Positions 1 to 9,572 of a stretch of DNA of 20,659 bases are shown here, piece by piece. Every line of letters starts with the position of its first letter. The first letter of the stretch is position 1. A model generated the notes under the pieces. That model saw nothing but the letters and a program-made list of their open reading frames with translations, made no database searches and was not told the DNA's origin. The position numbers and the translations under genes were made by a program. The stretch is from JAEZFI01 sp044508215 (GTDB lineage: Bacteria > Actinomycetota > Acidimicrobiia > Acidimicrobiales > Microtrichaceae), in NCBI GenBank assembly GCA_044508215.1, contig JBIQID010000043.1, positions 1 to 20,659 of the forward strand, in the 5' to 3' direction.

Positions 1-215
1 ACGGCGTGCTCCGGCGTGACCACGAGGTTGCCCTCCCACCGCTGCACGAACCACTCCCACATCCGCTGGAGGCCCTTCTCCAGGTGCTCGTGGTCGATCT
101 CGTGCCCGTGCTCGCGCAGCGTCCTCGCCCACCGCTCGCTGCGGTGGTCGCTCGAGCCGGAGTCGGCGATCAGCGTGTTCCAGAAGTCGAAGGTGATCGC
201 TGCCGTGGAGGCCAC
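1..215 (-). CDS. HAD-family hydrolase, N-terminal fragment (runs off window)
   Basis: About 71 codons are visible, and the 3' part lies beyond the left edge. The protein begins MASTAAITFDFWNTLIAD. The hydrophobic strand followed by DFWNT fits HAD motif I, with Asp10 as the candidate nucleophile, and the following residues look like the start of a helical cap. HAD hydrolases usually remove phosphate from small molecules; the substrate cannot be told from this fragment. The GTG start lies one base after the malic enzyme stop (TGACGTG), with only a weak GGGA upstream, so translation is probably coupled to that gene. Codons end almost entirely in G or C. The family call rests on one motif. Confidence 0.7.
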   Translation of the reverse strand, partial: MASTAAITFDFWNTLIADSGSSDHRSERWARTLREHGHEIDHEHLEKGLQRMWEWFVQRWEGNLVVTPEHA

Positions 216-216
216 G

Positions 217-1620
<1,404 letters not shown>

Positions 1621-1629
1621 AGAGGGGCG

Positions 1630-1635
1630 AGCCTA
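1630..1635 (-). promoter_or_regulatory. Candidate -10 element TAGGCT for malic enzyme, near-leaderless
   Basis: On the minus strand TAGGCT is followed by CGCCCCTCT and then ATG. A sigma-70-type -10 box fires about 7 nt downstream, which would put the mRNA 5' end 0-3 nt before the start codon. No Shine-Dalgarno sequence is visible. The box overlaps one arm of a short inverted repeat (GCCTAC 1631-1636 / GTAGGC 1647-1652), which could also be an operator. No convincing -35 was found. Confidence 0.45.
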
Positions 1636-1676
1636 CTTCCGGGTCGGTAGGCGCCCCATTCGGGTTCGACGAGCGG

Positions 1677-2066
1677 TCAGCTGTCCGCCGGCTCGCCGCC
1701 GTCGTAGGGGAACCCGAGGTCGGGCGCGGTGACGAGGGCCCGGAACGGCACACCGGCGGCCTCCGCGTGGCCGGCGGCGGTGCCGCCGCGGTCCACCAGC
1801 GCCAGCACCAGGACGGGCTCGGCGCCGACCTCGCGGACCACGGCGACCGCGTCGGCGATCGTCACCCCTCGCGACGTGGTGTCCTCGGTGATGACCACCT
1901 TGTCCCCCTCGCGGAGCGCACCCGCGACCCGTCCGGTGACGCCGTGGTCCTTCGCCTCCTTGCGGATGGTGAAGCTGCGGAGCCGGCGCCCGCGGGTGGC
2001 GGCGACCGCCGCGATGCCGTACGCCACGGGGTCCGCACCCACGGTGATGCCGCCGATGGCCGTCGC
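1677..2066 (-). CDS. pyrE: Orotate phosphoribosyltransferase, C-terminal 129 residues (5' end in gap)
   Basis: PyrE joins orotate to PRPP to make OMP, the fifth step of pyrimidine synthesis. The visible part starts at ATAIGGITVGADPVAYGIA, the conserved region normally around residue 60. It holds the RKEAKDHGVTGR stretch of the catalytic loop and the PRPP-binding motif VVITEDTTSRGVT. It ends near LVTAPDLGFPYDGG and a TGA stop. About 60 N-terminal residues (roughly 180 nt) lie in the N run, more than its 100 bases can hold together with the end of purM. The start codon and any ribosome binding site are therefore unseen. Placement directly after purM, both genes using PRPP-derived chemistry, suggests co-transcription. 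The 56-nt space before the malic enzyme gene carries that gene's own promoter candidate. Confidence 0.88.
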   Translation of the reverse strand, partial: ATAIGGITVGADPVAYGIAAVAATRGRRLRSFTIRKEAKDHGVTGRVAGALREGDKVVITEDTTSRGVTIADAVAVVREVGAEPVLVLALVDRGGTAAGHAEAAGVPFRALVTAPDLGFPYDGGEPADS

Positions 2067-2166
2067 NNNNNNNNNNNNNNNNNNNNNNNNNNNNNNNNNN
2101 NNNNNNNNNNNNNNNNNNNNNNNNNNNNNNNNNNNNNNNNNNNNNNNNNNNNNNNNNNNNNNNNNN
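2067..2166. other. Assembly gap of 100 N between purM and pyrE
   Basis: The run hides the last few codons of purM, any spacer, and about 60 N-terminal codons of pyrE. From family lengths the missing DNA should be above 200 nt, so 100 is a placeholder. The flanks share no sequence. Confidence 0.9.
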
Positions 2167-3210
2167 GACGACCTCACCGATCACCCAGGGGCGATGACCT
2201 GCCGATTCGAGCGCGCCGATCGCGGCTCCGACGGTGCCGGGGGTGACCGCCAGGATCATCCCCACGCCGAGGTTGAACACCGAGGCCATCTCCGAGGGGG
2301 CCACGCCACCGAGCCGCTCGATCTCACCGAAGATGCGAGGGGCCTCCCACGAGCCACGATCCACCTGGGCCACCACGCCGTCGGGCAGCACCCGCACGAG
2401 GTTCCCAGGGATGCCGCCTCCCGTGACGTGCGCGACGCCGTGGACCTCGGCAGCGCGGATCGCAGCCAGCACCGCCGGGGCGTAGATCACGCTCGGCCGG
2501 AGCAGCTCGTCGGCGACGGACGGTGCACCTGCGTCGCCCCAGGCGGGATCGTCGAGGGAGCGACCGGCGATCTCGAAGAGCACGTGGCGTGCGAGCGAGT
2601 AGCCGTTCGAGCGAAGGCCCGGTGACGGCAGGCCCACCAGGACGTCGCCGGGGGTGACCGACTCGTTGGTGAGGATCGCGTCGCGCTCGACGGCGCCGAC
2701 GGCGAACCCGGCCAGGTCGAAGTCCCCCGGCTCCATCGCGCCCGGGTGCTCGGCCATCTCGCCGCCGATCAGCGCGCAGCCGGCCAGGCGGCAACCTTCT
2801 GCAACGCCGGCGACGAGCTGCTCTGCCACCTCGGGGTCCAGGTGGCCGATCGCCAGGTAGTCCAAGAAGAAGAGCGGCTCGGCCCCCTGGCACACGAGGT
2901 CGTCCACGCACATGGCCACCAGGTCGATGCCGATCGTGTCGTAGCGCCGGGCCTGGGCCGCCACCATCGCCTTGGTGCCGACGCCGTCGGTGGCGGAGAC
3001 CAGGACGGGGTCGCGGTAGCCGGCCTGGGCGAGGTGGAAGAGGCCGCCGAAGCCCCCGACGTCACCCATGACACCGGCGCGGTGGGTGGACCGGACGGAC
3101 GCCTTGATCCTCTCCACTGCGAGGTCGCCGGCGGCGATCGACACGCCGGCCGCGGCGTAGGTGGCGCCCCCCTCGGCGCGCGTGTCGGCTCCCTCGCCGG
3201 TCGCGGTCAC
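2167..3210 (-). CDS. purM: Phosphoribosylformylglycinamidine cyclo-ligase (AIR synthetase), last residues in gap
   Basis: PurM closes FGAM to 5-aminoimidazole ribotide using ATP, step 5 of purine synthesis. 348 residues are visible, close to the family's usual 340-365, so only a few C-terminal residues fall in the gap. Motifs include the N-terminal YAAAGVSIAAGD, DVGGFGGLF (~50-58), ATDGVGTKAMVA (~73-84), the GGEMAEHPGAMEPGDFDLAGFA region (~149-170), and a Gly-rich HVTGGGIPGN. The usual GGETAEMPG reads GGEMAEHPG here, a substitution seen among actinobacterial homologues as far as I recall. The GTG start lies one base after the purF stop (TGACGTG) with no ribosome binding site, which implies re-initiation by ribosomes finishing purF. 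An upstream in-frame extension overlapping purF exists but lacks family similarity. Confidence 0.95.
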
Positions 3211-3214
3211 GTCA
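3208..3214 (-). promoter_or_regulatory. Stop-start junction TGACGTG, purF to purM
   Basis: The purF stop TGA and the purM start GTG are separated by one C. No Shine-Dalgarno sequence lies just upstream (the purF end is CG-rich), so translation of purM probably depends on termination at purF. The same heptamer joins the malic enzyme and HAD genes (213-219). Confidence 0.6.
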
Positions 3215-4609
3215 GCGGGCCCGGGTCCGGGCGGCGTGCTCGGACGGCAGCAGCGTCTCGGACTCTCCCACGAGCGGGTTGAGCGACGGGGTGGACGGCG
3301 CCGGCGACACCCCGACCGCGGCGCGGAGCTGCACCGGGATCTCGACCGGGTACTCGCCGGTGAGGCACGCCGTGCAGAAGCCAGCACCGGGCGCTCCCGT
3401 GGCGGTGATCAGCCGGTCGAGCTGGAGGTAGGCCAGCGAGTCGACGTCGAGGTACGCCTGGATCTCCGAGATGTCCATGTTCGCTGCGAGGAGCTCGCTG
3501 CGGCTNNNNNNNNNNNNNNNNNNNNNNNNNNNNNNNNNNNNNNNNNNNNNNNNNNNNNNNNNNNNNNNNNNNNNNNNNNNNNNNNNNNNNNNNNNNNNNN
3601 NNNNNGAGATGAACGTGCGGCCGATGTACCGGTTCTTCACCAGGGCGTGGCCGAACGGGATGCCGCTGCTCCGGCTGAACCCCTCGGCAGCCGGGATGCC
3701 CGACTCGGGCACGCCCACCACCAGGTCGGCCTCGGCCGGAGCCTGCTCGGCGAGGTGCTCCCCCATGCGGACGCGAGCCTGGTGGACGCTCTGCCCGTAG
3801 AGGACCGAGTCGGGGCGGGCGAAGTAGACGAACTCGAAGACGCAGAGCCGTGGATCGACGCGGTCCGCCCCGAACGGCCGCATCGAGCGGACGCCGTCGG
3901 TGTCGATCACCACCATCTCGCCCGGCTCGATCTCACGTACGAAGTGCGCCCCCACGATGTCGAGCGCCGGTGACTCCGACGCCAGCACCCACCCTCCGTC
4001 GAGGCGCCCCAGGCAGAGCGGTCGGAAGCCGTTGGGGTCGCGGACCCCGATCACCTTCGAGGTGTCGCACAGCACGAACGAGTAGGCGCCCGCCAGCTTC
4101 GGCACGACCGCAGCGAGCGCGTCCTCCACCGAGTGGTCGTGCGAGGGGAGCTCCTGGGCGATCAGCTCTGCCACCACGTCGGTGTCGGAGCCGACCAGAC
4201 CGTCGAACATCCCGGCCTGGCGAGCCAGCTCCGCGGTGTTGGTCAGGTTGCCGTTGTGGCCGAGGGCGAAACGGGTCCGGCCCGTGTCGCGGAAGATGGG
4301 CTGGGCGTTCTGCCACTTCGACGAGCCGGTCGTGGAGTAACGGGTGTGGCCGACCGCGAGGTCGCCCTCGAGCACGGCGAGGGTGCGGTCGTCGAACACG
4401 GCGGAGACGAGCCCCATGTCCTTCACGACGGTGATGTCCTGCCCGTCGGAGGTCGCGATGCCTGCCGACTCCTGGCCGCGGTGCTGCAGCGCGAAGAGGC
4501 CGAGGTAGCAGAGGTGGGCGACCGGCTTGCCGGGGGCGTGGACGCCGAAGACGCCACAGGCCTCTCGAGGTTTTCCGGCGTCGAGGTCCTCGCTGACCGG
4601 GGCGCTCAC
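3212..4609 (-). CDS. purF: Amidophosphoribosyltransferase (PRPP amidotransferase), internal gap
   Basis: PurF makes phosphoribosylamine from PRPP and glutamine, the committed step of purine synthesis. The N-terminal class II glutaminase has a short propeptide before Cys18 (REACGVFG), LQHRGQES (~41-48) and a GHNGNLTN loop. The phosphoribosyltransferase half begins before the gap (VVGVPESG..., KNRYIGRTFI) and resumes after it at SRSELLAANMD. The PRPP motif (VVVDDSIVRG-like in relatives) must lie inside the N run. Visible cysteines in LCVFEFVYF and in FCTACLTGEYP match three of the four 4Fe-4S ligands of the Bacillus-type enzyme; the fourth would be in the gap. GTG at 4609 gives a normal propeptide length. 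The 100 N keep the frame by chance, so a caller would report a complete protein about 40 residues too short. The gene starts 70 nt after the secreted-protein gene. Confidence 0.94.
   Translation of the reverse strand: MSAPVSEDLDAGKPREACGVFGVHAPGKPVAHLCYLGLFALQHRGQESAGIATSDGQDITVVKDMGLVSAVFDDRTLAVLEGDLAVGHTRYSTTGSSKWQNAQPIFRDTGRTRFALGHNGNLTNTAELARQAGMFDGLVGSDTDVVAELIAQELPSHDHSVEDALAAVVPKLAGAYSFVLCDTSKVIGVRDPNGFRPLCLGRLDGGWVLASESPALDIVGAHFVREIEPGEMVVIDTDGVRSMRPFGADRVDPRLCVFEFVYFARPDSVLYGQSVHQARVRMGEHLAEQAPAEADLVVGVPESGIPAAEGFSRSSGIPFGHALVKNRYIGRTFIXXXXXXXXXXXXXXXXXXXXXXXXXXXXXXXXXXSRSELLAANMDISEIQAYLDVDSLAYLQLDRLITATGAPGAGFCTACLTGEYPVEIPVQLRAAVGVSPAPSTPSLNPLVGESETLLPSEHAARTRAR
3506..3605. other. 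Assembly gap of 100 N inside purF
   Basis: By alignment from memory to the Bacillus enzyme, about 75 residues (~225 nt) should lie between GRTFI and the SRSELLA segment, including the PRPP-binding loop. The N run stands for only 33-34 codons. The flanks do not overlap. Confidence 0.9.
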
Positions 4610-4679
4610 GGAGCCATCGTTGCACACGCCGGGACGGAGCGCGCATTCATCCCGACGCACGTCACACCCGGCCGTGGTG

Positions 4680-7190
4680 TCAGGGCTCGACGACGACGTG
4701 GACCGCGACGGAGCCGGCCCGGTACTGACCCCGGTTCGGCGCGACCGCCACGAGCTGGTCGTAGAACCCCACGCCGAGACGAGCGTCGGCGCCACTGCGC
4801 GAGAACGCCGGCTGGGCGGTGGCTGCGTAGCAGAGGTGCGTGGTCCCGCCCCGCTCGTCGCCGCACCCGGGGAGCTCGATCATGGCCGGCGCCGTCCAGG
4901 GACCGACGGGAGAGGTTCCCAGGCGGACCGCGACCTTGTGCGTGTAGCCGGGCCACGGGCTGTAGGCCATCACGTACACGTCGAGCGCCGCATCCCGGGT
5001 GACGGTGAGCGTGGCGACGGGGTTCGTGACGCCCTCCACGCCGTCGGGCATCGGCATCGTGGCGGCGTCGTCGCGATCGGGGCTCCAACCGGAGCCGTCC
5101 CAGTAGCGGTAGGCGGAGGAGTCGGCCGCGTCGGCGGGATCGACCCGCGCGACGGTGCACTCGCCGAACGCATCGGGGAGCCACCCACCGTCCGACCCCT
5201 CGCAGGCGTACGCGTACACCCGCCCGTCCTCGCCCACCACCGCTGCGTTCCCGTAGCTGTTGTCGACGAAGAGGCGCTGTTCCACCACGGTGCCCTCGAT
5301 GGCCCGCCCGATCGGCGGGCCGGAGCGGTCGTAGGTCCATTCCACGAGAGCGACGCCGCGGCTCTCGACGGCGTGCTCAGGGCCGAGGCACACGTTCTGG
5401 AAGTACGCGAGCACTCGGTCCCGCTGCTGGCCGGCCACCGGGATGCTCACCGCGGACAGCGGCCACATCGCCGGGTTCGGTGCCCACGACGGACAGGTGG
5501 GGAACGAGGCGGTGGGCGTTGCGAACCGCACCGGGCGGTTCCCTGCGGCCACGCCGTCGCGCGTCACCGCCGGGCTCGCGGCCGGCGCCCACGCCGCCGT
5601 GTTGTTCACGAAGTAGCGGAAGCCGCCACCGGCGAGCGGTTCCGCGCTGTCACCGAACAGCCAGAGCACCGACCCGTCGGACAGCCGGGTGCTGATGCCG
5701 GCGTCGCGGTCGATGCCGGCGAGCGGGGACGAGGCGGACGGCCCGACGCCCGTGGCCTCAACCAGACCCCCGGTGGAGAACCGCACCGGCCCCATCACCG
5801 AGGTGCCGCAGGGCAGGGTCGTGGGTCCGCCCCGACCGACTCCCGTGGCGGTGACGCACACCTGGTGGACGCCGTCGGGGACACCGGCGATCGTCACGTC
5901 GAACCCGTGCGCCGGCCCTGCCCCCGGCAGCGCGGCGACGTCGGGTCGCGGGACGGCGGCCATCACGGTGGCCTGCTGGGCGCCGACCCGGACGGTCACG
6001 GGGATCGACGCCGCGGTCTCGGGGTCCCGCATCCAACCGCGCACGCGCACCGAGCCCCGCGACGGCGAGGACACGGCGTCCAGCGAACCCCGCGGCGAGA
6101 CCTCCGCCACCACCACGTTGCGGCAACCGAGCTGCACCACCGGACCCAGCCCGGCCGGGTGCGCCTCGACGCACACGCGGTAGGTGCCCGCCGCCAGCGG
6201 GCCGAACGTGCGCGAGTAGCCGTGGTCGGTGCCGATGCGCAGGGCGGCGTGGACATCGGGGCGCGGGATGTCCGCTCGGATGCGCACGACCTGCGGCTCG
6301 GTGAGGTCCTCGAGACGATCCACGCTGATCGACACGTCGAGGGAGCTGGCAGGCAGGTCGGGATCGGCCGCCCAACCGGCGACCCGCATGGTCGGCGGGT
6401 CAGCCGTGGACAGGTCGACGACGTCGATCCGCCCGGTCGGCGGGGAGAGCACCACCTCCCGGCAACCGAGGAAGACCCCCGCTGGGTTGGCGCTCGACGC
6501 GACCGCCACGCACAGGGGGTAGCGGCCCGGCGGGAGCGCGTGCGACCTGACGGCGAAGCCGTGGCGTTCGCCGACGAAGCCCGCTCGCACGAGGTCGGGG
6601 CGAGCGAGGTCCGCTCGGACCGAGGTGACGCGCCCGCCGACGAGGATCCTGGCCTCGAGCGACTCGGCGGACCCCGGCACCGCACCCCATCCGCCCACGA
6701 CGACCTGGTCGCCCTCGACCCGCACCACGTCGATCGAGCCGACCGGACCTGCCGGCACGGTGAACGCCCGGCACCCGAAGCCGACGCTTCCGCCGCGTGG
6801 CCCCGTGTTCGCCACGCCGACGCACGCAGCGGACGGACCGGGTGGCAGCCCGGTGACGGTGATCGAGAAGCCGGTGGGCCCCGGCAGCCACACGTCGGGT
6901 CGGTGCACCCTGGTGTGCCCGACCGCGAAGCCCTTCGGTGTCAGGACCGCGACGGTCGCCCTCCCCGGAGCGTCGGCGTCGTAGGCCCAACCGGTGAACG
7001 TCGCGGTGCCTTCCGCGGTGACGGTCGCGTCCCAGTGCCCGACCGGCGGGCGGTCGACCTGGCGGGCAGCGGCGGGGGACGCCGGCGACGCCGCTGCCGG
7101 CTCGGCGGCGGCAAGCGCCCAGAGGGCGCCGGCGGCGAGGCCGATGGCGAGCGCGAGCGAACGGAGGAGCAGGGCGCGGAAGGAGGGCAT
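4680..7190 (-). CDS. Secreted protein: four Cys-paired ~100-residue repeats plus DUF4185-like domain
   Basis: This is an 836-residue protein of unassigned function. Residues 1-~35 look like a Sec signal peptide (Arg-containing start, hydrophobic LALAIGLAAGALWALAAA). Residues ~60-465 hold four tandem repeats. Each has GW near its start (not obvious as the same strand in every unit), then RPDV or RPDL, then GF/HGF/HGY, then CV (or CVE) and a second Cys 15-17 residues later, usually in GCR. The pairs are Cys123/140, 227/243, 340/356 and 445/461, suggesting one disulfide per Ig-like unit outside the cell. Residues ~475-836 (RLSDGSVLWLFGDSAEP, FVNNTAAWAP, several YxMAYS-type strands) resemble DUF4185-type beta-propellers, which look like glycan-active enzymes; this is inference from pattern. 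The gene is co-directional with purL and purF and lies between them, an unexpected place for an exported protein. ATG at 7190 is the only start that gives a signal peptide. Confidence 0.85.
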   Translation of the reverse strand: MPSFRALLLRSLALAIGLAAGALWALAAAEPAAASPASPAAARQVDRPPVGHWDATVTAEGTATFTGWAYDADAPGRATVAVLTPKGFAVGHTRVHRPDVWLPGPTGFSITVTGLPPGPSAACVGVANTGPRGGSVGFGCRAFTVPAGPVGSIDVVRVEGDQVVVGGWGAVPGSAESLEARILVGGRVTSVRADLARPDLVRAGFVGERHGFAVRSHALPPGRYPLCVAVASSANPAGVFLGCREVVLSPPTGRIDVVDLSTADPPTMRVAGWAADPDLPASSLDVSISVDRLEDLTEPQVVRIRADIPRPDVHAALRIGTDHGYSRTFGPLAAGTYRVCVEAHPAGLGPVVQLGCRNVVVAEVSPRGSLDAVSSPSRGSVRVRGWMRDPETAASIPVTVRVGAQQATVMAAVPRPDVAALPGAGPAHGFDVTIAGVPDGVHQVCVTATGVGRGGPTTLPCGTSVMGPVRFSTGGLVEATGVGPSASSPLAGIDRDAGISTRLSDGSVLWLFGDSAEPLAGGGFRYFVNNTAAWAPAASPAVTRDGVAAGNRPVRFATPTASFPTCPSWAPNPAMWPLSAVSIPVAGQQRDRVLAYFQNVCLGPEHAVESRGVALVEWTYDRSGPPIGRAIEGTVVEQRLFVDNSYGNAAVVGEDGRVYAYACEGSDGGWLPDAFGECTVARVDPADAADSSAYRYWDGSGWSPDRDDAATMPMPDGVEGVTNPVATLTVTRDAALDVYVMAYSPWPGYTHKVAVRLGTSPVGPWTAPAMIELPGCGDERGGTTHLCYAATAQPAFSRSGADARLGVGFYDQLVAVAPNRGQYRAGSVAVHVVVEP
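5796..7013 (-). repeat. Four tandem protein-level repeats in the secreted protein
   Basis: The encoded units share RPDV/RPDL about 30 residues after a GW pair, then GF, HGF or HGY about 12 residues later, then two cysteines 15-17 residues apart. The RPD-containing cores are VHRPDVW, LARPDLV, IPRPDVH and VPRPDVA. The units have diverged at DNA level, so this is an old duplication and not a recent slippage array. Confidence 0.75.
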
Positions 7191-7214
7191 GGGCAGCCGA
7201 CCCGGTGGGGCAGG

Positions 7215-7314
7215 NNNNNNNNNNNNNNNNNNNNNNNNNNNNNNNNNNNNNNNNNNNNNNNNNNNNNNNNNNNNNNNNNNNNNNNNNNNNNNNNNNNNNN
7301 NNNNNNNNNNNNNN
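7215..7314. other. Assembly gap of 100 N between purL and the secreted-protein gene
   Basis: The run hides the last residues of purL and the leader of the secreted-protein gene. By chance 100 N leave both genes in the same reading frame, creating a false continuous ORF from 9716 to 4680. The flanks do not overlap. Confidence 0.9.
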
Positions 7315-9539
7315 CCCAGGGCCTCGGGCAGCTTCGACCGCCACCTGTGCACGGCGTCGGCGAGCGGCACGTCGAGGAGGTCCTTCACCACCAGCCGGTC
7401 GCCCCCGGCGACGCCCAAGCGGACCGCCGGCACGCCCGCTGCCTCGCAACGCTCCAGCACCACCGGACCGTCCTCGGGCGCCACGGCGACGAGGACCCGG
7501 CCGGCGGACTCACCGAACAGCGCCTGGTGGTCCGCGATGCGGGCGACGGTGAAGCCCACTCCGGAGGCCACGGCCATCTCCGCGAGGGCGAGGCCCACAC
7601 CGCCGCTGCTGATGTCGTGGACCCCCGAGAGGAGGCCGTCCGCCACCAGGCCACGCACCACGTCGGCCACCCGGCGGGCAGCGTCGAGGTCGAGGGGCGC
7701 CAGGACGCCGTTCGCATGGCCCTGCTGGCGCGCCCACTCGGAGCCCGACAGGGAGACGGGCCCGTCGCCCACCTGGATGATCCGGTGGCCTTCGGTGAGG
7801 TGGGGCACCGGGGGACGGCGGACCAGCTCGTCGATGACGCCCAGCGTGGCGACGATGGGCGTCGGGTCGATGTCTCGACCCCGGCTCTCGTTGTAGAGGC
7901 TGACGTTGCCGCCCACCACCGGCAGGTCGAAGGCGCGGCACGCGTCGGAGATGCCGTCGACCGCCTCCGAGAGCTGCCACATCACCTCGGGGTGCTCCGG
8001 GTTGCCGAAGTTGAGGCAGTTGACGAGGGCGACGGGGCGGGCGCCGACGGTGGCCAGGTTCAGCACGGACTCCACGACGGTCGCCGCAGCTCCGCCCCGG
8101 GGATCGATCGCGCACCAGCGGTGGTTGCCGTCCGAGCTGAGCGCGAGGCCGCGGCCCGTGTCCTCGCCCGACTCCGGGTGCTTCAGCCGGAGCACCGCGG
8201 CGTCGGCGCCCGGAGCGACGACGGTGTTGAGGTACAGCTGGTGGTCGTACTGCGACCACACCCAGCTGGTGTCGACGAGCATGTCGAGCAGGTCGGCCCC
8301 TGGGTCGGTCGGGGCGGGCAGGCGATCGGCCCCATCCGCGCGGCGGGCGTCGAGGTCGGCGGGCTGGGCCATCGGCCTCCGGTACTTCGGGGCGTCCTCC
8401 TCGAGGGAGCGAGCCGGGACGTCGCCCAGCACCTCGGGCTCGGCGCCGCCATCGAGGTCCTCGGGGGCATGGTCGAGGATCCGCAGCCGACCCGATCCGG
8501 TCACCCGACCGACGACCGAGGCGGTGACGTCCCACCGGCGCGCCAGGGCGAGCACCTCGTCGAGGTCCTCCGGCTTCACGATGGCGAGCATCCGCTCCTG
8601 CGACTCCGAGGTCATCACCTCGAACGGCTCCATGCCCGGCTCGCGCTGGTGGACCCGCGAGACGTACACGTCCATCCCTGCGCCACCCTTGGACGCCGTC
8701 TCGGAGGTGGCGCACGTGAGGCCAGCTCCGCCCAGGTCCTGGACACCCACGGCGAGACCGGCGTCGAGCAGCTCGAGGCAGGCCTCGATCAGCCGCTTCT
8801 CCTCGAACGGGTCGCCCACCTGCACGCTGGGCCGCTTCTCGGCATCCTCCTCCTCGTCGCCGAAGCCGGCCGAGGCCAGCACCGACACGCCGCCGATCCC
8901 GTCGCGACCGGTGGACGAACCGAGCAGCACCGCGAGGTTCCCGGTGCCGGACGCCCTCCCGAGCACGAGCCGCTCGTGGGGCAGCACCCCGAGGCTGAAC
9001 ACGTTGACCAGCGGGTTGTCCTGGTAGGTCTCGTCGAAGACCACCTCGCCGCCCACGGTGGGCACGCCCACCGAGTTGCCGTAGCCGCTGATGCCGGAGA
9101 CCACGCCCTCGGCGATCCAGCGGCTGCGGGCGTCGTCGAGGGGGCCGAACCGCAGCGGATCCATGGACGCGATCGGGCGCGCCCCCATGGAGAAGATGTC
9201 ACGGAGGATGCCACCGATGCCGGTGGCCGCACCCTGGTACGGCTCGATGGCGGACGGGTGGTTGTGGCTCTCGATGCGGATCGCTGCTGCGATCCCGTCA
9301 CCGACGTCGACGACCCCGGCGCCCTCTCCGGGACCGACCAGCACCCACGGCGCCTCCGTCGGGAACCGACCGAGGTGGACGCGGGAGGACTTGTAGCTGC
9401 AGTGCTCCGACCACATCACCGAGTACATGGCCAGCTCGAGGTGGTTGGGATCCCGACCGAGGATGCGCCGGATGGATTCCAGTTCGTCGTCGGTCAGTCC
9501 GAGCGCCTGGTGGACGGGGATCGACTCGTCGGGGGCCAT
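7315..9539 (-). CDS. purL: FGAM synthase large subunit, small-form PurL (last residues in gap)
   Basis: With PurQ (ammonia supply) and PurS this subunit converts FGAR to FGAM using ATP and glutamine, step 4 of purine synthesis. 741 residues are visible, close to the full ~740-760 of the small form; the end KLPEALG runs into the gap. Motifs include MWSEHCSYKS (~42-51, catalytic His46), RIESHNHPSAIEP (~88-100), the GVQDLGGAGLTCATSE metal-binding segment, a second-half GGNVSLYNE and the SGVHDISSGGVGLALAEM segment. No glutaminase domain is fused, matching the separate purQ and purS genes 0.6-1.5 kb upstream. ATG at 9539 lies 7 nt after TAGCGT with no ribosome binding site, so translation is probably leaderless. 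A plus-strand gene separates purL from purQ, so purL must have its own promoter. Confidence 0.96.
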
Positions 9540-9546
9540 GCGGCCC

Positions 9547-9552
9547 ACGCTA
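9547..9552 (-). promoter_or_regulatory. Candidate -10 element TAGCGT for leaderless purL
   Basis: TAGCGT is followed by GGGCCGC and then the purL ATG, which would place transcription start on the A of the start codon. Just upstream (9556-9572) an imperfect operator-like inverted repeat has arms GTCCG and CGGAC with a 7-nt centre. No clear -35 hexamer is visible. Confidence 0.5.
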
Positions 9553-9555
9553 CCT

Positions 9556-9572
9556 GTCCGGCCAAGTCGGAC
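9556..9572. promoter_or_regulatory. Inverted repeat upstream of the purL -10, possible operator
   Basis: The arms GTCCG and CGGAC are 7 nt apart, ending 3 nt upstream of the candidate purL -10 box. The position suits a regulator binding between -35 and -10. Arms of 5 nt are common by chance in GC-rich DNA. Confidence 0.25.

Noticed and set aside
2067..2166. Contig-end overlaps at the other three gaps
   Set aside because: The flanks of the runs at 2067, 3506 and 7215 were compared and share no sequence, and protein lengths indicate real missing DNA in at least the first two.
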